64,000 nt of DNA from Dyella silvae (GCF_026421305.1 NZ_JAPJBQ010000003.1:124001-188000); one strand, 5' to 3'. Numbered from the stretch's first letter, positions 19,282 through 28,802 are shown. Notes: generated by a model from the letters alone, not told the origin. Translations and numbers: made by a program.

Positions 19282-19554
19282 ATGCCGCGCTCTCTAAAGA
19301 AAGGTCCGTTTGTCGACCTGCACCTCGTAAAGAAGGTGGAAGCCGCCGTTTCCGCCAATAACAAGCGTCCGATCAAGACCTGGTCGCGTCGCTCGATGAT
19401 CCTGCCGGAGATGGTCGGCTTGACCATCGCCATCCACAACGGCCGTCAGCATGTCCCCGTGCTGGTCAACGAGAACATGGTCGGGCACAAGCTCGGCGAG
19501 TTCGCGGTGACCCGCACCTTCAAGGGCCATGGCGGCGACAAGAAGGGCAAGTGA
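19282..19554 (+). CDS. rpsS: 30S ribosomal protein S19
   Basis: 90 codons, normal. S19 binds 16S rRNA with S13 in the 30S head. [20 protein letters not shown] and the central STIIP-like [18 protein letters not shown] identify the family. Its TGA shares one base with the ATG of rplV, so the two are tightly coupled. The start is preceded by CAGGAAA. Confidence 0.97.
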   Translation: MPRSLKKGPFVDLHLVKKVEAAVSANNKRPIKTWSRRSMILPEMVGLTIAIHNGRQHVPVLVNENMVGHKLGEFAVTRTFKGHGGDKKGK

Positions 19555-19889
19555 TGAGCACTGAAGCCAAAGCGATCCTGCGCAGCGCCCGCATTTCGGC
19601 GCAGAAGGCACGCCTGGTAGCTGACCTGGTCCGCGGGATGCCCGTGGGCCGTGCCAGCGACGTGCTCAATTTCACCAACAAGAAGGCTGCGCACATTGTT
19701 CGCAAGGTGCTGCTGTCGGCCGTCGCCAACGCCGAGAACAACCTCGGTGCTGACGTTGACGAGCTGAAGGTCTCGCGCATCTTTGTCGACGAAGGTCCGG
19801 CGATGAAGCGCATGTACGCCCGCGCCAAAGGCCGCGGTTCCCGCATCCTTAAGCGCACGAGCCACATCACTGTGGTCGTTGGCAACTGA
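19554..19889 (+). CDS. rplV: 50S ribosomal protein L22
   Basis: 111 codons starting at the ATG overlapping the rpsS stop. A GTG immediately upstream is in frame but would overlap more. L22 lines the exit tunnel; its beta-hairpin tip, [19 protein letters not shown] around residues 83-101, is the macrolide-relevant loop and has normal length. The remainder ([17 protein letters not shown]) is typical. rpsC follows after 15 nt. Confidence 0.96.
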   Translation: MSTEAKAILRSARISAQKARLVADLVRGMPVGRASDVLNFTNKKAAHIVRKVLLSAVANAENNLGADVDELKVSRIFVDEGPAMKRMYARAKGRGSRILKRTSHITVVVGN

Positions 19890-19904
19890 CTGAGGACGTA
19901 GACG

Positions 19905-20654
19905 ATGGGTCATAAAGTTCATCCCACCGGTATCCGCCTCGGCATCGCCAAGGACTGGAACTCGAAGTGGTACGCCAATAAGGGCGAATACGCCCAGTAC
20001 CTCGCTGCCGACCTGAAGGTTCGCGAGATGCTGCGCAAGAAGCTGGCCCAGGCCGGCATTTCGAAGATCCTCATCGAGCGTCCGGCCAAGACCGCACGCG
20101 TGACGATTCACACCGCCCGTCCGGGCGTGGTGATCGGCAAGAAGGGCGAGGACATCGAAAAGCTGCGCAAGGAAGTCAGCGACATGATGGGCGTTCCGGC
20201 GCACATCAATGTCAGCGAAGTGCGTAAGCCCGAGATTGACGCGCAGCTGGTTGCCGAGTCGATCGCGCAGCAGCTGGAGCGTCGCATCATGTTCCGCCGC
20301 GCTATGAAGCGCTCGGTCGGCAACGCGATGCGCCTTGGCGCCCTGGGTATCAAAATCAATGTCTCTGGCCGTCTGAACGGCGCTGAGATTGCCCGTTCCG
20401 AATGGGCCCGTGAAGGTCGCGTGCCGCTGCATACGCTGCGTGCGGACATCGACTACGGCACCGCCGAGGCGAAGACCACCTACGGCATCATCGGTATCAA
20501 GGTGTGGATCTATAAGGGCGAGATCTTCGATCTGTCCCAGATCAACCAGGAGCCGAAGGAAGAGCAGTCCCAGCCGCGCCGTGAGGGTGGTGAGGGTCGT
20601 CGTGAATCGCGTCGCGAGGGCGGTGAAGGCCGTCGCGAGCGGACGGCGAAGTAA
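19905..20654 (+). CDS. rpsC: 30S ribosomal protein S3 with repeated basic C-terminal tail
   Basis: 249 codons, longer than the 233 of E. coli. The KH domain has [14 protein letters not shown] with the GxxG loop near residues 76-80. The conserved [21 protein letters not shown] segment forms part of the mRNA entry helicase region. The extra length is at the C-terminus, where the motif [10 protein letters not shown] occurs twice in tandem (about residues 226-246), making a charged flexible tail. The underlying DNA is also repeated. Such tails vary between species; no function is known to me. Confidence 0.97.
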   Translation: MGHKVHPTGIRLGIAKDWNSKWYANKGEYAQYLAADLKVREMLRKKLAQAGISKILIERPAKTARVTIHTARPGVVIGKKGEDIEKLRKEVSDMMGVPAHINVSEVRKPEIDAQLVAESIAQQLERRIMFRRAMKRSVGNAMRLGALGIKINVSGRLNGAEIARSEWAREGRVPLHTLRADIDYGTAEAKTTYGIIGIKVWIYKGEIFDLSQINQEPKEEQSQPRREGGEGRRESRREGGEGRRERTAK

Positions 20655-20665
20655 GGAGAGTTGCC

Positions 20666-21079
20666 ATGCTGCAACCCAAGCGAACCAAATTCCGTAAGCA
20701 GTTCAAGGGCCGTAACGACGGTCTGGCCTTCTGCTCCAACCTCGTCAGCTTTGGCGAGTTTGGTCTGAAGGCGACCACGCACGGTGCGCTGACTGCACGT
20801 CAGATCGAAGCCGGTCGTCGTTGCATCACCCGCTTCGTCAAGCGCGGCGGCAAGCTGTGGATCCGCGTGTACCCGGACAAGCCCATCACCAAGAAGCCCA
20901 TCGAAGTTCGAATGGGTGCCGGTAAGGGTGGCGTCGAATACTGGGTCGCTCCGATCCAGCCGGGCCGCATGCTTTATGAAATCGAGGGTATTGACGAGGC
21001 ATCTGCACGCGAGGCGTTCCGCCTGGCCGCTGCCAAGCTGTCCGTCCAGACCCAATTCGTGACCCGGGCGGTGATGTGA
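20666..21079 (+). CDS. rplP: 50S ribosomal protein L16
   Basis: 137 codons, the family length. L16 organises the A-site finger region of the 50S subunit and is a late assembly protein. [19 protein letters not shown] and [20 protein letters not shown] are typical. The Arg81 that is hydroxylated in E. coli lies in a corresponding segment, [19 protein letters not shown] precedes the ATG. rpmC starts 2 nt after the stop. Confidence 0.97.
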   Translation: MLQPKRTKFRKQFKGRNDGLAFCSNLVSFGEFGLKATTHGALTARQIEAGRRCITRFVKRGGKLWIRVYPDKPITKKPIEVRMGAGKGGVEYWVAPIQPGRMLYEIEGIDEASAREAFRLAAAKLSVQTQFVTRAVM

Positions 21080-21080
21080 T

Positions 21081-21266
21081 ATGGCCATCAAAGATCTGAC
21101 CAACAAGACGGCCGAAGAGCTGAATAAGCACCTGCTGGACCTGCGCAAGGAGCAGTTCAACCTGCGCATGCAGAAGGGCACCGGCCAGCTCAACCAGCCG
21201 CACCAGCTGCGCCGAGTTCGGCGCGACATCGCCCGCACGAAGTTCGTGCTCGGCGGCAAGAAGTAA
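21081..21266 (+). CDS. rpmC: 50S ribosomal protein L29
   Basis: 61 codons, the usual small size. L29 lies at the tunnel exit next to L23. The sequence [20 protein letters not shown] followed by RRDIARTK is diagnostic. It is squeezed between rplP (1 nt gap) and rpsQ (12 nt gap). Confidence 0.95.
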   Translation: MAIKDLTNKTAEELNKHLLDLRKEQFNLRMQKGTGQLNQPHQLRRVRRDIARTKFVLGGKK

Positions 21267-21278
21267 GGGACGGCCGAT

Positions 21279-21539
21279 ATGAGCGACAACAAAAAGCAGA
21301 CGCGCACCCTCGAGGGCCGCGTCATCAGCAACAAGATGGACAAGACCGTTACGGTCCTGATCGAACGCCAGGAACAGCATCCGCTGATCGGCAAGATCAT
21401 CCGTCGTTCGACCAAGCTTCACGCACAGGACGACCTGGGCGCGAACGAAGGTGATCTGGTCCGTATCGCGGAGTGCCGTCCGCTGTCCAAGACCAAGCAT
21501 CACCGCGTGGTCGAAATCATCACGCGCGCTAACGTCTAA
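21279..21539 (+). CDS. rpsQ: 30S ribosomal protein S17
   Basis: 86 codons, normal. S17 is a primary 16S rRNA-binding protein of the 30S body. [20 protein letters not shown] near the N-terminus and [19 protein letters not shown] near the C-terminus identify it. This is the last gene of the S10 operon in the E. coli scheme; here rplN follows after only 14 nt with no terminator, so S10 and spc genes are probably continuous. Confidence 0.96.
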   Translation: MSDNKKQTRTLEGRVISNKMDKTVTVLIERQEQHPLIGKIIRRSTKLHAQDDLGANEGDLVRIAECRPLSKTKHHRVVEIITRANV

Positions 21540-21553
21540 GGGAGGGTGCAGAC

Positions 21554-21922
21554 ATGATCCAGATGCAAAGCACGCTTTCCGCGGCCGACAACAGCGGTGC
21601 CAAGGAACTGATGTGCATCAAGGTGCTCGGCGGCTCCAAGCGCCGTTACGCCGCGATCGGTGACGTGATCAAGGTCACCGTGAAGGATGCCATCCCCCGC
21701 GGCAAAGTGAAGAAGGGTGAGGTGTACAACGCCGTGGTGGTTCGTACCGCCAAGGGTGTGCGCCGTGCCGACGGCTCGCTGATCCGTTTCGACGGCAATG
21801 CAGCGGTCCTCCTCAACAACAAGCTCGAGCCGATCGGCACCCGTATTTTCGGGCCGGTTACTCGCGAGCTGCGCAGCGAGAAGTTCATGAAGATCGTCTC
21901 GCTCGCGCCCGAAGTGCTCTGA
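21554..21922 (+). CDS. rplN: 50S ribosomal protein L14
   Basis: 122 codons, normal. L14 forms an intersubunit bridge with 16S rRNA and is the binding site of the silencing factor Rsf[21 protein letters not shown] and [23 protein letters not shown]-like ends are typical (here [20 protein letters not shown]). GGGAGG precedes the start. It is the first gene of the spc operon in the classical scheme. Confidence 0.97.
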   Translation: MIQMQSTLSAADNSGAKELMCIKVLGGSKRRYAAIGDVIKVTVKDAIPRGKVKKGEVYNAVVVRTAKGVRRADGSLIRFDGNAAVLLNNKLEPIGTRIFGPVTRELRSEKFMKIVSLAPEVL

Positions 21923-21936
21923 GCGGAGACTAGACC

Positions 21937-22251
21937 ATGAACCGTATCCGCAAGGGTGATCAGGTCCTCGTGATCACCGGCAAAAACAAGGGTCAGCGCG
22001 GCGACGTGCTGCGCGTTGATGGCGACCGCGTGTTCGTCTCCAACGTGAACCTGGTCAAGCGTCACACCAAGCCGAACCCCCAGGCCAATCAGGCTGGCGG
22101 CATCGTCGAGCGTGAAGCTTCGATCCACATCTCCAACGTCCAGCTGTTCAACTCCGCCACGGGCAAGGGTGAACGCGTTGGCGCCAAGACGCTCTCTGAT
22201 GGGCGTAAGGTGCGCGTGTTCAAGTCCTCCGGCGAAGTTGTGGACGCGTAA
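21937..22251 (+). CDS. rplX: 50S ribosomal protein L24
   Basis: 104 codons, the family length. L24 initiates 50S assembly near the tunnel exit. The KOW motif, [20 protein letters not shown] (residues 8-27), is clear, and [20 protein letters not shown] follows. In E. coli, S8 represses the spc operon by binding mRNA near the rplX-rplE junction; I could not confirm a corresponding structure in the 10 nt between the genes here. Confidence 0.97.
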   Translation: MNRIRKGDQVLVITGKNKGQRGDVLRVDGDRVFVSNVNLVKRHTKPNPQANQAGGIVEREASIHISNVQLFNSATGKGERVGAKTLSDGRKVRVFKSSGEVVDA

Positions 22252-22261
22252 GGAATCAATC

Positions 22262-22804
22262 ATGACGACGCGTCTCGAAACGTTTTACAAAGACCAGGTC
22301 ATCCAGAAGCTCACCGAGCGTTTTGGGTACCAGAATGTGATGCAGGTTCCCCGCATCACCAAGATCACGCTGAACATGGGCGTGGGCGAAGCGGCGGGCA
22401 ACAAGAAGGTGCTCGAGAACGCCGTGGCCGACATGGCCAAGATCTCCGGCCAGAAGCCGATCCAGACCAAGGCCCGCGTGTCGGTTGCCTCGTTCAAGAT
22501 CCGCGACGGCTGGCCGATCGGCTGCAAGGTCACCCTGCGCCGCGCGCAGATGTGGGAATTCCTTGATCGCCTGATCAACATCTCGCTGCCGCGTACGCGC
22601 GACTTCCGTGGTGTGTCGGGTCGCGCTTTTGATGGTCGTGGTAATTACAACTTCGGCATCAAAGAGCAGATCATCTTCCCGGAAATCGACTTCGACGCCG
22701 TCGACGCGATGCGTGGTATGGATATCTCCATTACCACCACCGCCAAGAGCGACGAAGAAGCCAAGGCGCTGCTGGAAGCTTTCAGCTTCCCGTTCCGCAA
22801 CTAA
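22262..22804 (+). CDS. rplE: 50S ribosomal protein L5
   Basis: 180 codons from the ATG of [13 protein letters not shown], preceded by AAGGAA; longer in-frame starts lie inside rplX and are rejected. L5 binds 5S rRNA and contacts the P-site t[23 protein letters not shown] and the [12 protein letters not shown] stretch identify it. The C-terminal half ends in [20 protein letters not shown]. Confidence 0.97.
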   Translation: MTTRLETFYKDQVIQKLTERFGYQNVMQVPRITKITLNMGVGEAAGNKKVLENAVADMAKISGQKPIQTKARVSVASFKIRDGWPIGCKVTLRRAQMWEFLDRLINISLPRTRDFRGVSGRAFDGRGNYNFGIKEQIIFPEIDFDAVDAMRGMDISITTTAKSDEEAKALLEAFSFPFRN

Positions 22805-22822
22805 GAGAGCCGCGAGAGACAC

Positions 22823-23128
22823 ATGGCCAAGACCTCAATGGTTAACCGCGACCTCAAGCGGACCAAGCTCGTCAAGAAGTACGCCGCCAAGCGCGCCGAA
22901 CTGAAGGCGATCGTGCTGAGCCCCACCGCCTCCTACGAGGAGAAGATGGACGCCCAGACCAAGCTGCAGAAGCAGCCGCGTGATGCCAGTCCGGCTCGCC
23001 AGCGTACGCGCTGTGCGCTGACCGGCCGTCCGCGCGCCGTGTACCAGAAGTTTGGTCTCGGCCGTAACAAGCTGCGCGAAGCCACCATGCGTGGTGACGT
23101 TCCTGGCCTGCGTAAGGCTAGCTGGTAA
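22823..23128 (+). CDS. rpsN: 30S ribosomal protein S14, zinc-independent long form
   Basis: 101 codons, the long C-minus form of S14. It lacks the CxxC pairs of the zinc-binding type; only one Cys is seen, in [10 protein letters not shown]14 is placed late in 30S head assembly. [20 protein letters not shown] and [20 protein letters not shown] are typical. The next gene, rpsH, is 225 nt away, an unusually large gap that contains hairpins and a promoter. Confidence 0.96.
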   Translation: MAKTSMVNRDLKRTKLVKKYAAKRAELKAIVLSPTASYEEKMDAQTKLQKQPRDASPARQRTRCALTGRPRAVYQKFGLGRNKLREATMRGDVPGLRKASW

Positions 23129-23144
23129 GACCCCAAACTGGGCG

Positions 23145-23221
23145 GGGTAGGGCGCGAGCCTTACCCTGTTCCGATACGGCGGCAAGCCCCTGGCTCGCCG
23201 CCGTTGGCGCGAATTCGCGCC
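23145..23221 (+). other. Three tandem hairpins between rpsN and rpsH
   Basis: Hairpin 1: GGGTAGGGC (23145-23153) with GCCTTACCC (23158-23166), one G-U, loop GCGA. Hairpin 2: CGGCGGC (23177-23183) with GCCGCCG (23197-23203), continuing after a mismatch as AGCC/GGCT. Hairpin 3: the perfect palindrome GGCGCGAATTCGCGCC (23206-23221). None has a long T-run. They may attenuate or protect and process the long S10-spc transcript. Confidence 0.6.
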
Positions 23222-23225
23222 GTTG

Positions 23226-23255
23226 TTCGCAAAGTCGGAAAAATGCTGCTATAGT
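23226..23255 (+). promoter_or_regulatory. Putative internal promoter before rpsH
   Basis: TATAGT (23250-23255), the same -10 as before rplK, with TTCGCA (23226-23231) 18 bp upstream. The predicted start near 23262 leaves a leader of about 90 nt before rpsH. Confidence 0.5.
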
Positions 23256-23353
23256 CGGCGGTCTGCGTCCCTGCAGGCTGGCTCTGTGCCGGCATACAAC
23301 TCAAAACAGATTTCCGGTTTTTCGGATATCGGTGCACTCTGAAGGATGTTTTC

Positions 23354-23749
23354 ATGAGCATGACTGATCCCATCGCCGATCTGTTTACGCGCATCCGCAA
23401 TGCCCAGCTCACGGGCAAGCAGGCCGTAAACATGCCGTCGTCGAAGCTGAAGTTGGCCATCGCCAATCTTCTTAAGAATGAGGGCTACATCCTCGACGCC
23501 AAGGCCTCCACTGTGGAAGGCAAGCCGGTGCTCGAGATCAAGCTCAAGTATTTCGAAGGCCGTCCGGCCATCGAAACCATTACCCGTGTCAGCCGCTCTG
23601 GCCTCCGCGTTTACCGCGGCAAGGACGAGCTGCCGAAGGTCCTGGGTGGCCTGGGTATCTCGATCATCTCGACTTCCGCCGGTTTGCTGACCGACGCGCA
23701 GGCCCGTTCTAAGGGTCTGGGCGGCGAAGTCATCGGCCAGGTCGCATAA
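23354..23749 (+). CDS. rpsH: 30S ribosomal protein S8
   Basis: 131 codons, normal. S8 is a primary binder of the central 16S domain and represses the spc operon in E. coli. [18 protein letters not shown] and the C-terminal [29 protein letters not shown] (read without the dash) are diagnostic. GAAGGA precedes the ATG. It follows a long spacer with its own putative promoter, so rpsH to secY may form a separate transcript. Confidence 0.97.
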   Translation: MSMTDPIADLFTRIRNAQLTGKQAVNMPSSKLKLAIANLLKNEGYILDAKASTVEGKPVLEIKLKYFEGRPAIETITRVSRSGLRVYRGKDELPKVLGGLGISIISTSAGLLTDAQARSKGLGGEVIGQVA

Positions 23750-23759
23750 GGAGCCGACG

Positions 23760-24287
23760 ATGTCTCGCGTTGCCAAACAGCCGATTACCCTGCCGAAGGG
23801 CGTTGAGATCACCTCGACCGCCAATGGCATCACCGTCAAGGGCCCGAAGGGCACCCTGGCGACCCACGTCCTCCCGGGCGCTTCTGTCTCCATCGACAAC
23901 GGCGTGGCGAACATCGCCGTGGCCGAAGGTGCAGACGACAAGTTCGGTGGCACCCTGCGTGCGCTGCTGGCCAACATGGTCAAGGGCGTATCCGACGGCT
24001 ATGAGCGCAAGCTCGAGCTGGTCGGCGTGGGCTACCGCGCCTCGATGGCCGGTAAGTCGCTGAATATCGCCCTGGGCTTCTCGCATCCGGTCGTGTTCGA
24101 TGCACCGGAAGGCATCACCATCGAAACCCCGTCGCAGACCGAAATCCTTATCAAGGGTTCGGACAAGCAGCGCGTGGGTGAAGTGGCTGCCAAGATCCGT
24201 GGCTTCCGTCCGCCGGAGCCCTACAAGGGCAAGGGCGTGCGCTACTCCGGCGAGAAGATCACCCTGAAGGAAGCCAAGAAGGCCTAA
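23760..24287 (+). CDS. rplF: 50S ribosomal protein L6
   Basis: 175 codons, normal. L6 has two similar domains and lies near the factor-binding site. [17 protein letters not shown], the central [16 protein letters not shown] and the C-terminal [18 protein letters not shown] signature near residues 152-169 are all present. AAGGAG precedes the ATG and rplR follows after 29 nt. Confidence 0.97.
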   Translation: MSRVAKQPITLPKGVEITSTANGITVKGPKGTLATHVLPGASVSIDNGVANIAVAEGADDKFGGTLRALLANMVKGVSDGYERKLELVGVGYRASMAGKSLNIALGFSHPVVFDAPEGITIETPSQTEILIKGSDKQRVGEVAAKIRGFRPPEPYKGKGVRYSGEKITLKEAKKA

Positions 24288-24316
24288 TCGCCTATCCGCT
24301 TCCTGGAGAGAACACG

Positions 24317-24670
24317 ATGAACAAGAACGAATCCCGCCTGCGTCGCGCCAAGTCGACCCGCGCTCACATCCGCAAGCTGGCCGTCGCCCGTCTTTCGGTG
24401 CATCGCACCGGTCAGCACCTGTACGCGCAGGTGTTTGCCGCCGATGGTCAGAGCGTGGTCGCTGCTGCTTCCACGGTGCAGAAGTCGGTGGCTGAAGGCC
24501 TGAAGGGCACGAAGAACCTCACCGCTGCTGCTGCTGTCGGTAAGGCCGTGGCCGAGCGCGCGCTGGCTGCTGGTATCGAGTCCGTGGCGTTCGATCGCTC
24601 GGGCTTCCGCTACCACGGTCGCATCAAGGCCCTGGCCGATGCCGCTCGCGAAGCTGGCCTGAAGTTCTAA
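24317..24670 (+). CDS. rplR: 50S ribosomal protein L18
   Basis: 117 codons, normal. L18 binds 5S rRNA with L5. The basic N-terminus ([20 protein letters not shown]) and [20 protein letters not shown] near the C-terminus identify it. GGAGAG precedes the ATG. The spacer to rpsE is 120 nt and structured, whereas in E. coli these genes are almost adjacent. Confidence 0.96.
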   Translation: MNKNESRLRRAKSTRAHIRKLAVARLSVHRTGQHLYAQVFAADGQSVVAAASTVQKSVAEGLKGTKNLTAAAAVGKAVAERALAAGIESVAFDRSGFRYHGRIKALADAAREAGLKF

Positions 24671-24686
24671 GCCAGTCTGGTTTCAG

Positions 24687-24774
24687 GTGCCGGTTTCACC
24701 CGGCACTTGAACCCAACAGAAGTACCTAAAACTCCAAGCGGCATAGCCGCAAGCAAAAGTCCTGGTTCGCCAGG
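24687..24774 (+). other. Three tandem hairpins between rplR and rpsE
   Basis: Hairpin 1: GTGCCGG (24687-24693) with CCGGCAC (24700-24706). Hairpin 2: GCGGC (24738-24742) with GCCGC (24746-24750). Hairpin 3: CCTGG (24761-24765), loop TTCG, CCAGG (24770-24774). All stems are perfect. No terminator T-run and no good promoter are seen. Confidence 0.6.
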
Positions 24775-24790
24775 CATACGGAAAAAGAAC

Positions 24791-25300
24791 ATGTCTTCTA
24801 CCGATCGCGAAAATTCGGACGGCCTGCTCGAGAAGCTGATTGCCGTTAACCGCGTGGCCAAGACCGTCAAGGGTGGCCGCCAGATGAGCTTCACCGCGCT
24901 GACCGTGGTCGGCGATGGCGAAGGTCGCGTGGGCTTCGGCTATGGCAAGGCGCGTGAAGTGCCGGTTGCCATCTCCAAGGCCATGGACCGCGCCCGCCGC
25001 AACATGGTGAGCATCGATCTGAACAACGGCACCCTGTGGTACGCCATCAAGGCCAACCACGGCGCAGCTCGCGTGTTCATGCAGCCGGCTTCCGAAGGTA
25101 CCGGCGTGATTGCCGGCGGCGCGATGCGCGCTGTGCTGGAAGTCGTGGGTGTGAAGAACGTGCTGGCCAAGGCCGTCGGTTCGCGCAACCCGATCAATTT
25201 GGTCCGCGCGACCATCAAGGGCCTGCAGGCCGTTGCCTCGCCGAAGCAGATCGCTGCCAAGCGCGGTAAGACCATTGAAGAGGTGCTGGGCAATGGCTAA
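24791..25300 (+). CDS. rpsE: 30S ribosomal protein S5
   Basis: 169 codons from the ATG of [20 protein letters not shown]. An open frame extends upstream to 24707, but it runs through the hairpins and is not S5-like. S5 sits at the mRNA entrance and affects decoding accuracy. [20 protein letters not shown], with the spectinomycin-relevant loop, and [18 protein letters not shown] are typical. The rpmD start overlaps the last codons. Confidence 0.96.
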   Translation: MSSTDRENSDGLLEKLIAVNRVAKTVKGGRQMSFTALTVVGDGEGRVGFGYGKAREVPVAISKAMDRARRNMVSIDLNNGTLWYAIKANHGAARVFMQPASEGTGVIAGGAMRAVLEVVGVKNVLAKAVGSRNPINLVRATIKGLQAVASPKQIAAKRGKTIEEVLGNG

Positions 25301-25487
25301 GAACGAAACCGCCGCCACCGTGCGCGTGCGCCTGGTCAAGGGCCTGCGCGGTGTGCAGAGCCGTCATCGCCTGAGCGTCAAGGCGCTCGGCCTGAACAAG
25401 CTCAACGACGTCCGTGAACTGAAGGATAGCCCGCAGGTGCGTGGCTTGATCAACACGGTCTATTACCTCGTGCGGGTTGAGGAGTAA
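25293..25487 (+). CDS. rpmD: 50S ribosomal protein L30
   Basis: 64 codons, the bacterial size. The start ATG lies 8 nt inside the end of rpsE, so the two are translationally coupled. The sequence [40 protein letters not shown] and [15 protein letters not shown] covers the whole family. rplO starts 5 nt after the stop. Confidence 0.95.
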   Translation: MAKNETAATVRVRLVKGLRGVQSRHRLSVKALGLNKLNDVRELKDSPQVRGLINTVYYLVRVEE

Positions 25488-25492
25488 TCACC

Positions 25493-25924
25493 ATGCGTCT
25501 TAACGACATCAAGCCGGCCGCCGGTTCCCGCAAGACCCGCCTTCGCGTCGGTCGCGGTATCGGTTCGGGCCTGGGCAAGACCGCTGGTCGCGGTCACAAG
25601 GGTCAGCACGCTCGCGCGGGCGGTACCCACAAGTACGGTTTCGAAGGCGGTCAGATGCCGCTGCAGCGCCGCCTGCCGAAGGTCGGCTTCCGTTCGCTCA
25701 AGAAGAAAGAGAGCCAGGAAGTGTTCCTTTACCAGCTGGCTACCCTGAAGGCGGACGTGATCGACACGATCGCGCTGCACCAGGCAGGCCTGATCGACAG
25801 CCACGCCAAGAAGGTCAAGGTTGTTCTCAAGGGCGAGATCGGCCGCGCGGTGAAGCTGTCGGGCGTGCTGGCCACGGCCGGCGCAAAGGCAGCGATCGAA
25901 GCTGCCGGCGGCAGCGTGGAGTAA
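25493..25924 (+). CDS. rplO: 50S ribosomal protein L15
   Basis: 143 codons, normal. L15 is a late 50S assembly protein. The glycine-rich N-terminus, [20 protein letters not shown] (residues 19-38), and [15 protein letters not shown] are diagnostic. secY begins 4 nt after the stop. Confidence 0.96.
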   Translation: MRLNDIKPAAGSRKTRLRVGRGIGSGLGKTAGRGHKGQHARAGGTHKYGFEGGQMPLQRRLPKVGFRSLKKKESQEVFLYQLATLKADVIDTIALHQAGLIDSHAKKVKVVLKGEIGRAVKLSGVLATAGAKAAIEAAGGSVE

Positions 25925-25928
25925 TCAC

Positions 25929-27254
25929 GTGGCGTCAGCCCAGGGCACATCGCTCGGATCGCTCGGCAAGCTGACGGAACTGCGTCAGCGCATCTTCTTC
26001 GTGATTGGTGCGCTGATCGTCTTCCGTCTTGGTTCCTTCATCCCGGTTCCTGGCGTCAATCCGGAAGCCATGACGAACCTGATCGAGCAGGGTGGCGGCC
26101 TGATGAACATGTTCAACATGTTCTCGGGTGGCTCGCTCGCACGCTTCTCAGTGTTCGCACTTGGCGTCGTGCCCTACATCTCTGCCTCCATCGTGGTGCA
26201 GATGATGGGTTCGGTCATTCCGAGTCTGCAGGCGCTGCGCAAGGAAGGTGAGGCCGGTCGTCGCAAGATGACGACCTACACCCGCTTTGGTACGGTCGGT
26301 CTGGCTGCCTTCCAGGCATTCGGTATCGCCGTGGCGCTGCAGAAACAGGTAGCGCAGGGTGGCGCACCGGTGGTTTACACGCCGGGCATGGGCTTCATCA
26401 TGGCGTCGATCGTCGGCCTTACCGCTGGCACGATGTTCCTGATGTGGCTGGGCGAGCAGATCACTGAACGCGGTATTGGCAACGGTATTTCGCTGCTGAT
26501 CTTCGCCGGTATCGTCGCCGGTCTGCCGGGTGCCGTGGCGCACACGCTGACTATGGCCAGCAATGGCGAGCTCTCCGTGATCAAAATGATCATGGTGGTA
26601 GGCCTGATTCTCGCGGTGACGGCGTTCGTGGTGTTCATGGAGCGCGCCCAGCGGCGCATTACCGTGAACTATGCGCGACGTTCCGGCGGGCAGCGGGCTT
26701 ACATGAATCAGACCTCGCACCTGCCGCTGAAGATCAACATGTCGGGCGTGATCCCGCCGATCTTCGCGTCGAGCCTGCTGATGTTCCCGGCCACCGCGGC
26801 AACGTGGTTCGGCCAGGGTCATCAGTCGCGCTGGCTGACTGAGTTGACCCAGGCGCTCACCCCGGGTGAGCCGCTGTATGACATCGTCTTCGCGGTGCTG
26901 GTGATCACTTTCGCCTTCTTCTATACGGCGATCGTGTTCAACTCCCAGGAGACGGCGGATAACCTCAAGCGCTCCGGCGCCTTGATTCCGGGTATCCGTC
27001 CCGGCCGCTCGACGGCCGATTACATCGATAACGTGATGACCCGTCTGACTGGTGTTGGCGCTCTCTACCTGGTGCTGGTCTGTCTGGTTCCCTCGTTTAT
27101 GCAAAAGGCGTGGCACGTCCCCTTCTACTTCGGTGGCACCTCTCTGCTCATCGTCGTGGTCGTGGTGATGGATTTCACTGCCCAGGTGCAGGCGCACTTG
27201 GTCAGTCACCAGTACGAAAGCCTGCTCAAGAAGGCCAACCTCCGCCGCAACTGA
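25929..27254 (+). CDS. secY: Preprotein translocase subunit SecY
   Basis: 441 codons with a GTG start 4 nt after rplO; the end of rplO supplies GTGGAG as ribosome-binding site. SecY is the ten-helix channel of the Sec translocon. Recognisable are the first helix ([20 protein letters not shown]), the plug region, [20 protein letters not shown], and the cytoplasmic loop with [21 protein letters not shown] hairpin follows. No rpmJ is found downstream, unlike in E. coli. Confidence 0.98.
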   Translation: MASAQGTSLGSLGKLTELRQRIFFVIGALIVFRLGSFIPVPGVNPEAMTNLIEQGGGLMNMFNMFSGGSLARFSVFALGVVPYISASIVVQMMGSVIPSLQALRKEGEAGRRKMTTYTRFGTVGLAAFQAFGIAVALQKQVAQGGAPVVYTPGMGFIMASIVGLTAGTMFLMWLGEQITERGIGNGISLLIFAGIVAGLPGAVAHTLTMASNGELSVIKMIMVVGLILAVTAFVVFMERAQRRITVNYARRSGGQRAYMNQTSHLPLKINMSGVIPPIFASSLLMFPATAATWFGQGHQSRWLTELTQALTPGEPLYDIVFAVLVITFAFFYTAIVFNSQETADNLKRSGALIPGIRPGRSTADYIDNVMTRLTGVGALYLVLVCLVPSFMQKAWHVPFYFGGTSLLIVVVVVMDFTAQVQAHLVSHQYESLLKKANLRRN

Positions 27255-27296
27255 TGGCTGCTGGGGTGGTGGGAAGTTGGTCTGGATTGGAGGGCG

Positions 27297-27315
27297 GCGG
27301 CACCCCTGGTGCCGC
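27297..27315 (+). terminator. Hairpin after secY (weak terminator)
   Basis: GCGGCAC (27297-27303) pairs perfectly with GTGCCGC (27309-27315), loop CCCTG, followed by AGGGCTTTCCT. The T content is low, so termination would be partial. It marks the spc-alpha boundary. Confidence 0.45.
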
Positions 27316-27320
27316 AGGGC

Positions 27321-27349
27321 TTTCCTGTTGGGTTATTTACGGTTAGAAT
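27321..27349 (+). promoter_or_regulatory. Putative promoter of the alpha operon (rpsM)
   Basis: TAGAAT (27344-27349, 5 of 6) follows TTTCCT (27321-27326, 3 of 6) by 17 bp. A small GCGCG/CGCGC hairpin (27351-27365) overlaps the predicted start. Confidence 0.5.
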
Positions 27350-27391
27350 TGCGCGTTTACCGCGCACGAAACGCATCGGAGAAAGTACATC

Positions 27392-27748
27392 ATGGCGCGC
27401 ATCGCGGGTGTCAATTTGCCGGTCCAGAAGCATGTCTGGGTTGGCCTGCAGAGCATTTACGGGATCGGCCGCAGCCGGGCCAAGAAGGTCTGCGCGGACG
27501 CAGGCGTGGTTCCGACCACGCAGATCAAGTCCCTGAGTGAGGGCGAAGTCGAAAAGCTTCGTCACGAAATCGGTAAGTACGTCGTCGAAGGCGATCTGCG
27601 TCGCGAGGTGGGTATTGCCATCAAGCGTCTGATGGATCTGGGTTGCTACCGCGGTCTGCGTCACCGCCGTGGTCTGCCGGTGCGCGGCCAGCGCACGCGT
27701 ACCAATGCGCGCACCCGTAAGGGCCCGCGTCGCGCCATCAAGAAGTAA
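27392..27748 (+). CDS. rpsM: 30S ribosomal protein S13
   Basis: 118 codons, normal. S13 contacts the P-site tRNA and the 50S subunit. [20 protein letters not shown], then [13 protein letters not shown], and the basic tail [20 protein letters not shown] identify it. CGGAGAAAG precedes the ATG. It opens the alpha operon, which S4 represses in E. coli. Confidence 0.97.
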   Translation: MARIAGVNLPVQKHVWVGLQSIYGIGRSRAKKVCADAGVVPTTQIKSLSEGEVEKLRHEIGKYVVEGDLRREVGIAIKRLMDLGCYRGLRHRRGLPVRGQRTRTNARTRKGPRRAIKK

Positions 27749-27760
27749 CGGATTCCGAAC

Positions 27761-28147
27761 ATGGCTAAGCCTGTCAAGACCAAGAAGAAGATCAAGCGCG
27801 TTGTCACGGATGCCGTGGCCCACGTGCAAGCCTCCTTCAACAACACCATCGTCACGATCACCGATCGCCAGGGCAATGCCCTGTCGTGGGCGACTGCCGG
27901 CGGCGCGGGTTTCCGCGGTTCGCGTAAGTCGACCCCGTTCGCAGCTCAGGTTGCCGCCGAAAAGGCCGGCCGCGCTGCAGGCGATTACGGCGTGAAGACC
28001 GTGGAAGTTCGCATCAAGGGCCCGGGTCCGGGTCGTGAGTCCGCTGTGCGTTCGTTGAATGCGCTGGGCTACAAGGTGCTCAACATCATCGATGTCACGC
28101 CGATCCCGCACAACGGCTGCCGTCCCCCCAAGAAGCGTCGAGTCTAA
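27761..28147 (+). CDS. rpsK: 30S ribosomal protein S11
   Basis: 128 codons, normal. S11 lines the platform near the Shine-Dalgarno helix. [20 protein letters not shown] and the C-terminal [18 protein letters not shown] are signatures; the NG pair that is converted to isoaspartate in E. coli is present in HNGCRPP. It starts 12 nt after rpsM. Confidence 0.97.
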   Translation: MAKPVKTKKKIKRVVTDAVAHVQASFNNTIVTITDRQGNALSWATAGGAGFRGSRKSTPFAAQVAAEKAGRAAGDYGVKTVEVRIKGPGPGRESAVRSLNALGYKVLNIIDVTPIPHNGCRPPKKRRV

Positions 28148-28159
28148 AGGAGCATACCC

Positions 28160-28786
28160 ATGGCACGTTATCGTGGAGCTACCTGCAAGCTCGCCCGCCG
28201 CGAGGGTGCAGACCTCAGTTTGAAGAGCCCCGCTCGCGCTATCGATTCGAAGTGCAAGCTGGAAAACAAGCCCGGCCAGCATGGCGCCAACAAGCGCATG
28301 CGCATGTCGGACTACGCCCTGCAGCTGCGTGAAAAGCAGAAGGTCAAGCGCATCTACGGTGTGCTCGAGCGTCAGTTCAGCAACTACTACGCCAAGGCGT
28401 CGACCCTCAAGGGCAACACCGGTGAGAACCTGCTGCGCCTGCTCGAAAGCCGTCTGGACAACGTCGTTTACCGCATGGGTTTCGCGGTCACCCGCGCCCA
28501 GGCCCGTCAGCTGGTCAGCCACAAGGCTGTGCTGGTCAACGGTAAGAAGGTGAACATTCCGTCGTACCAGGTCCGTTCGGGCGACGTCGTTGCCCTGACC
28601 GAGCGTGCTCGCACTCAGCTGCGCGTGCAGGAAGCGTCGACCGTGTTCGACACCATGGACCTGCGTCCGCAGTGGGTCGAAGTCGACAGCAAGAAGTTCG
28701 AAGGTACGTTCAAGGCGATGCCGGACCGCGGCGATCTGCCGTCCGATATCAACGAGAGCTTGATCGTCGAGCTTTACTCGAAGTAA
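28160..28786 (+). CDS. rpsD: 30S ribosomal protein S4
   Basis: 208 codons. S4 nucleates 30S body assembly and is the known translational repressor of the alpha operon. The S4 RNA-binding domain covers about residues 97-160, with [20 protein letters not shown] and [17 protein letters not shown]. The N-terminus [19 protein letters not shown] has one Cys and no zinc site. AAAGGAG precedes the start. Confidence 0.97.
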   Translation: MARYRGATCKLARREGADLSLKSPARAIDSKCKLENKPGQHGANKRMRMSDYALQLREKQKVKRIYGVLERQFSNYYAKASTLKGNTGENLLRLLESRLDNVVYRMGFAVTRAQARQLVSHKAVLVNGKKVNIPSYQVRSGDVVALTERARTQLRVQEASTVFDTMDLRPQWVEVDSKKFEGTFKAMPDRGDLPSDINESLIVELYSK

Positions 28787-28802
28787 TCAACCGGAGCCCT
28801 GC

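Noticed and set aside
24707-24790. N-terminal extension of rpsE
   Set aside because: The extension crosses two of the hairpins and does not resemble S5; the ATG at 24791 fits the family.
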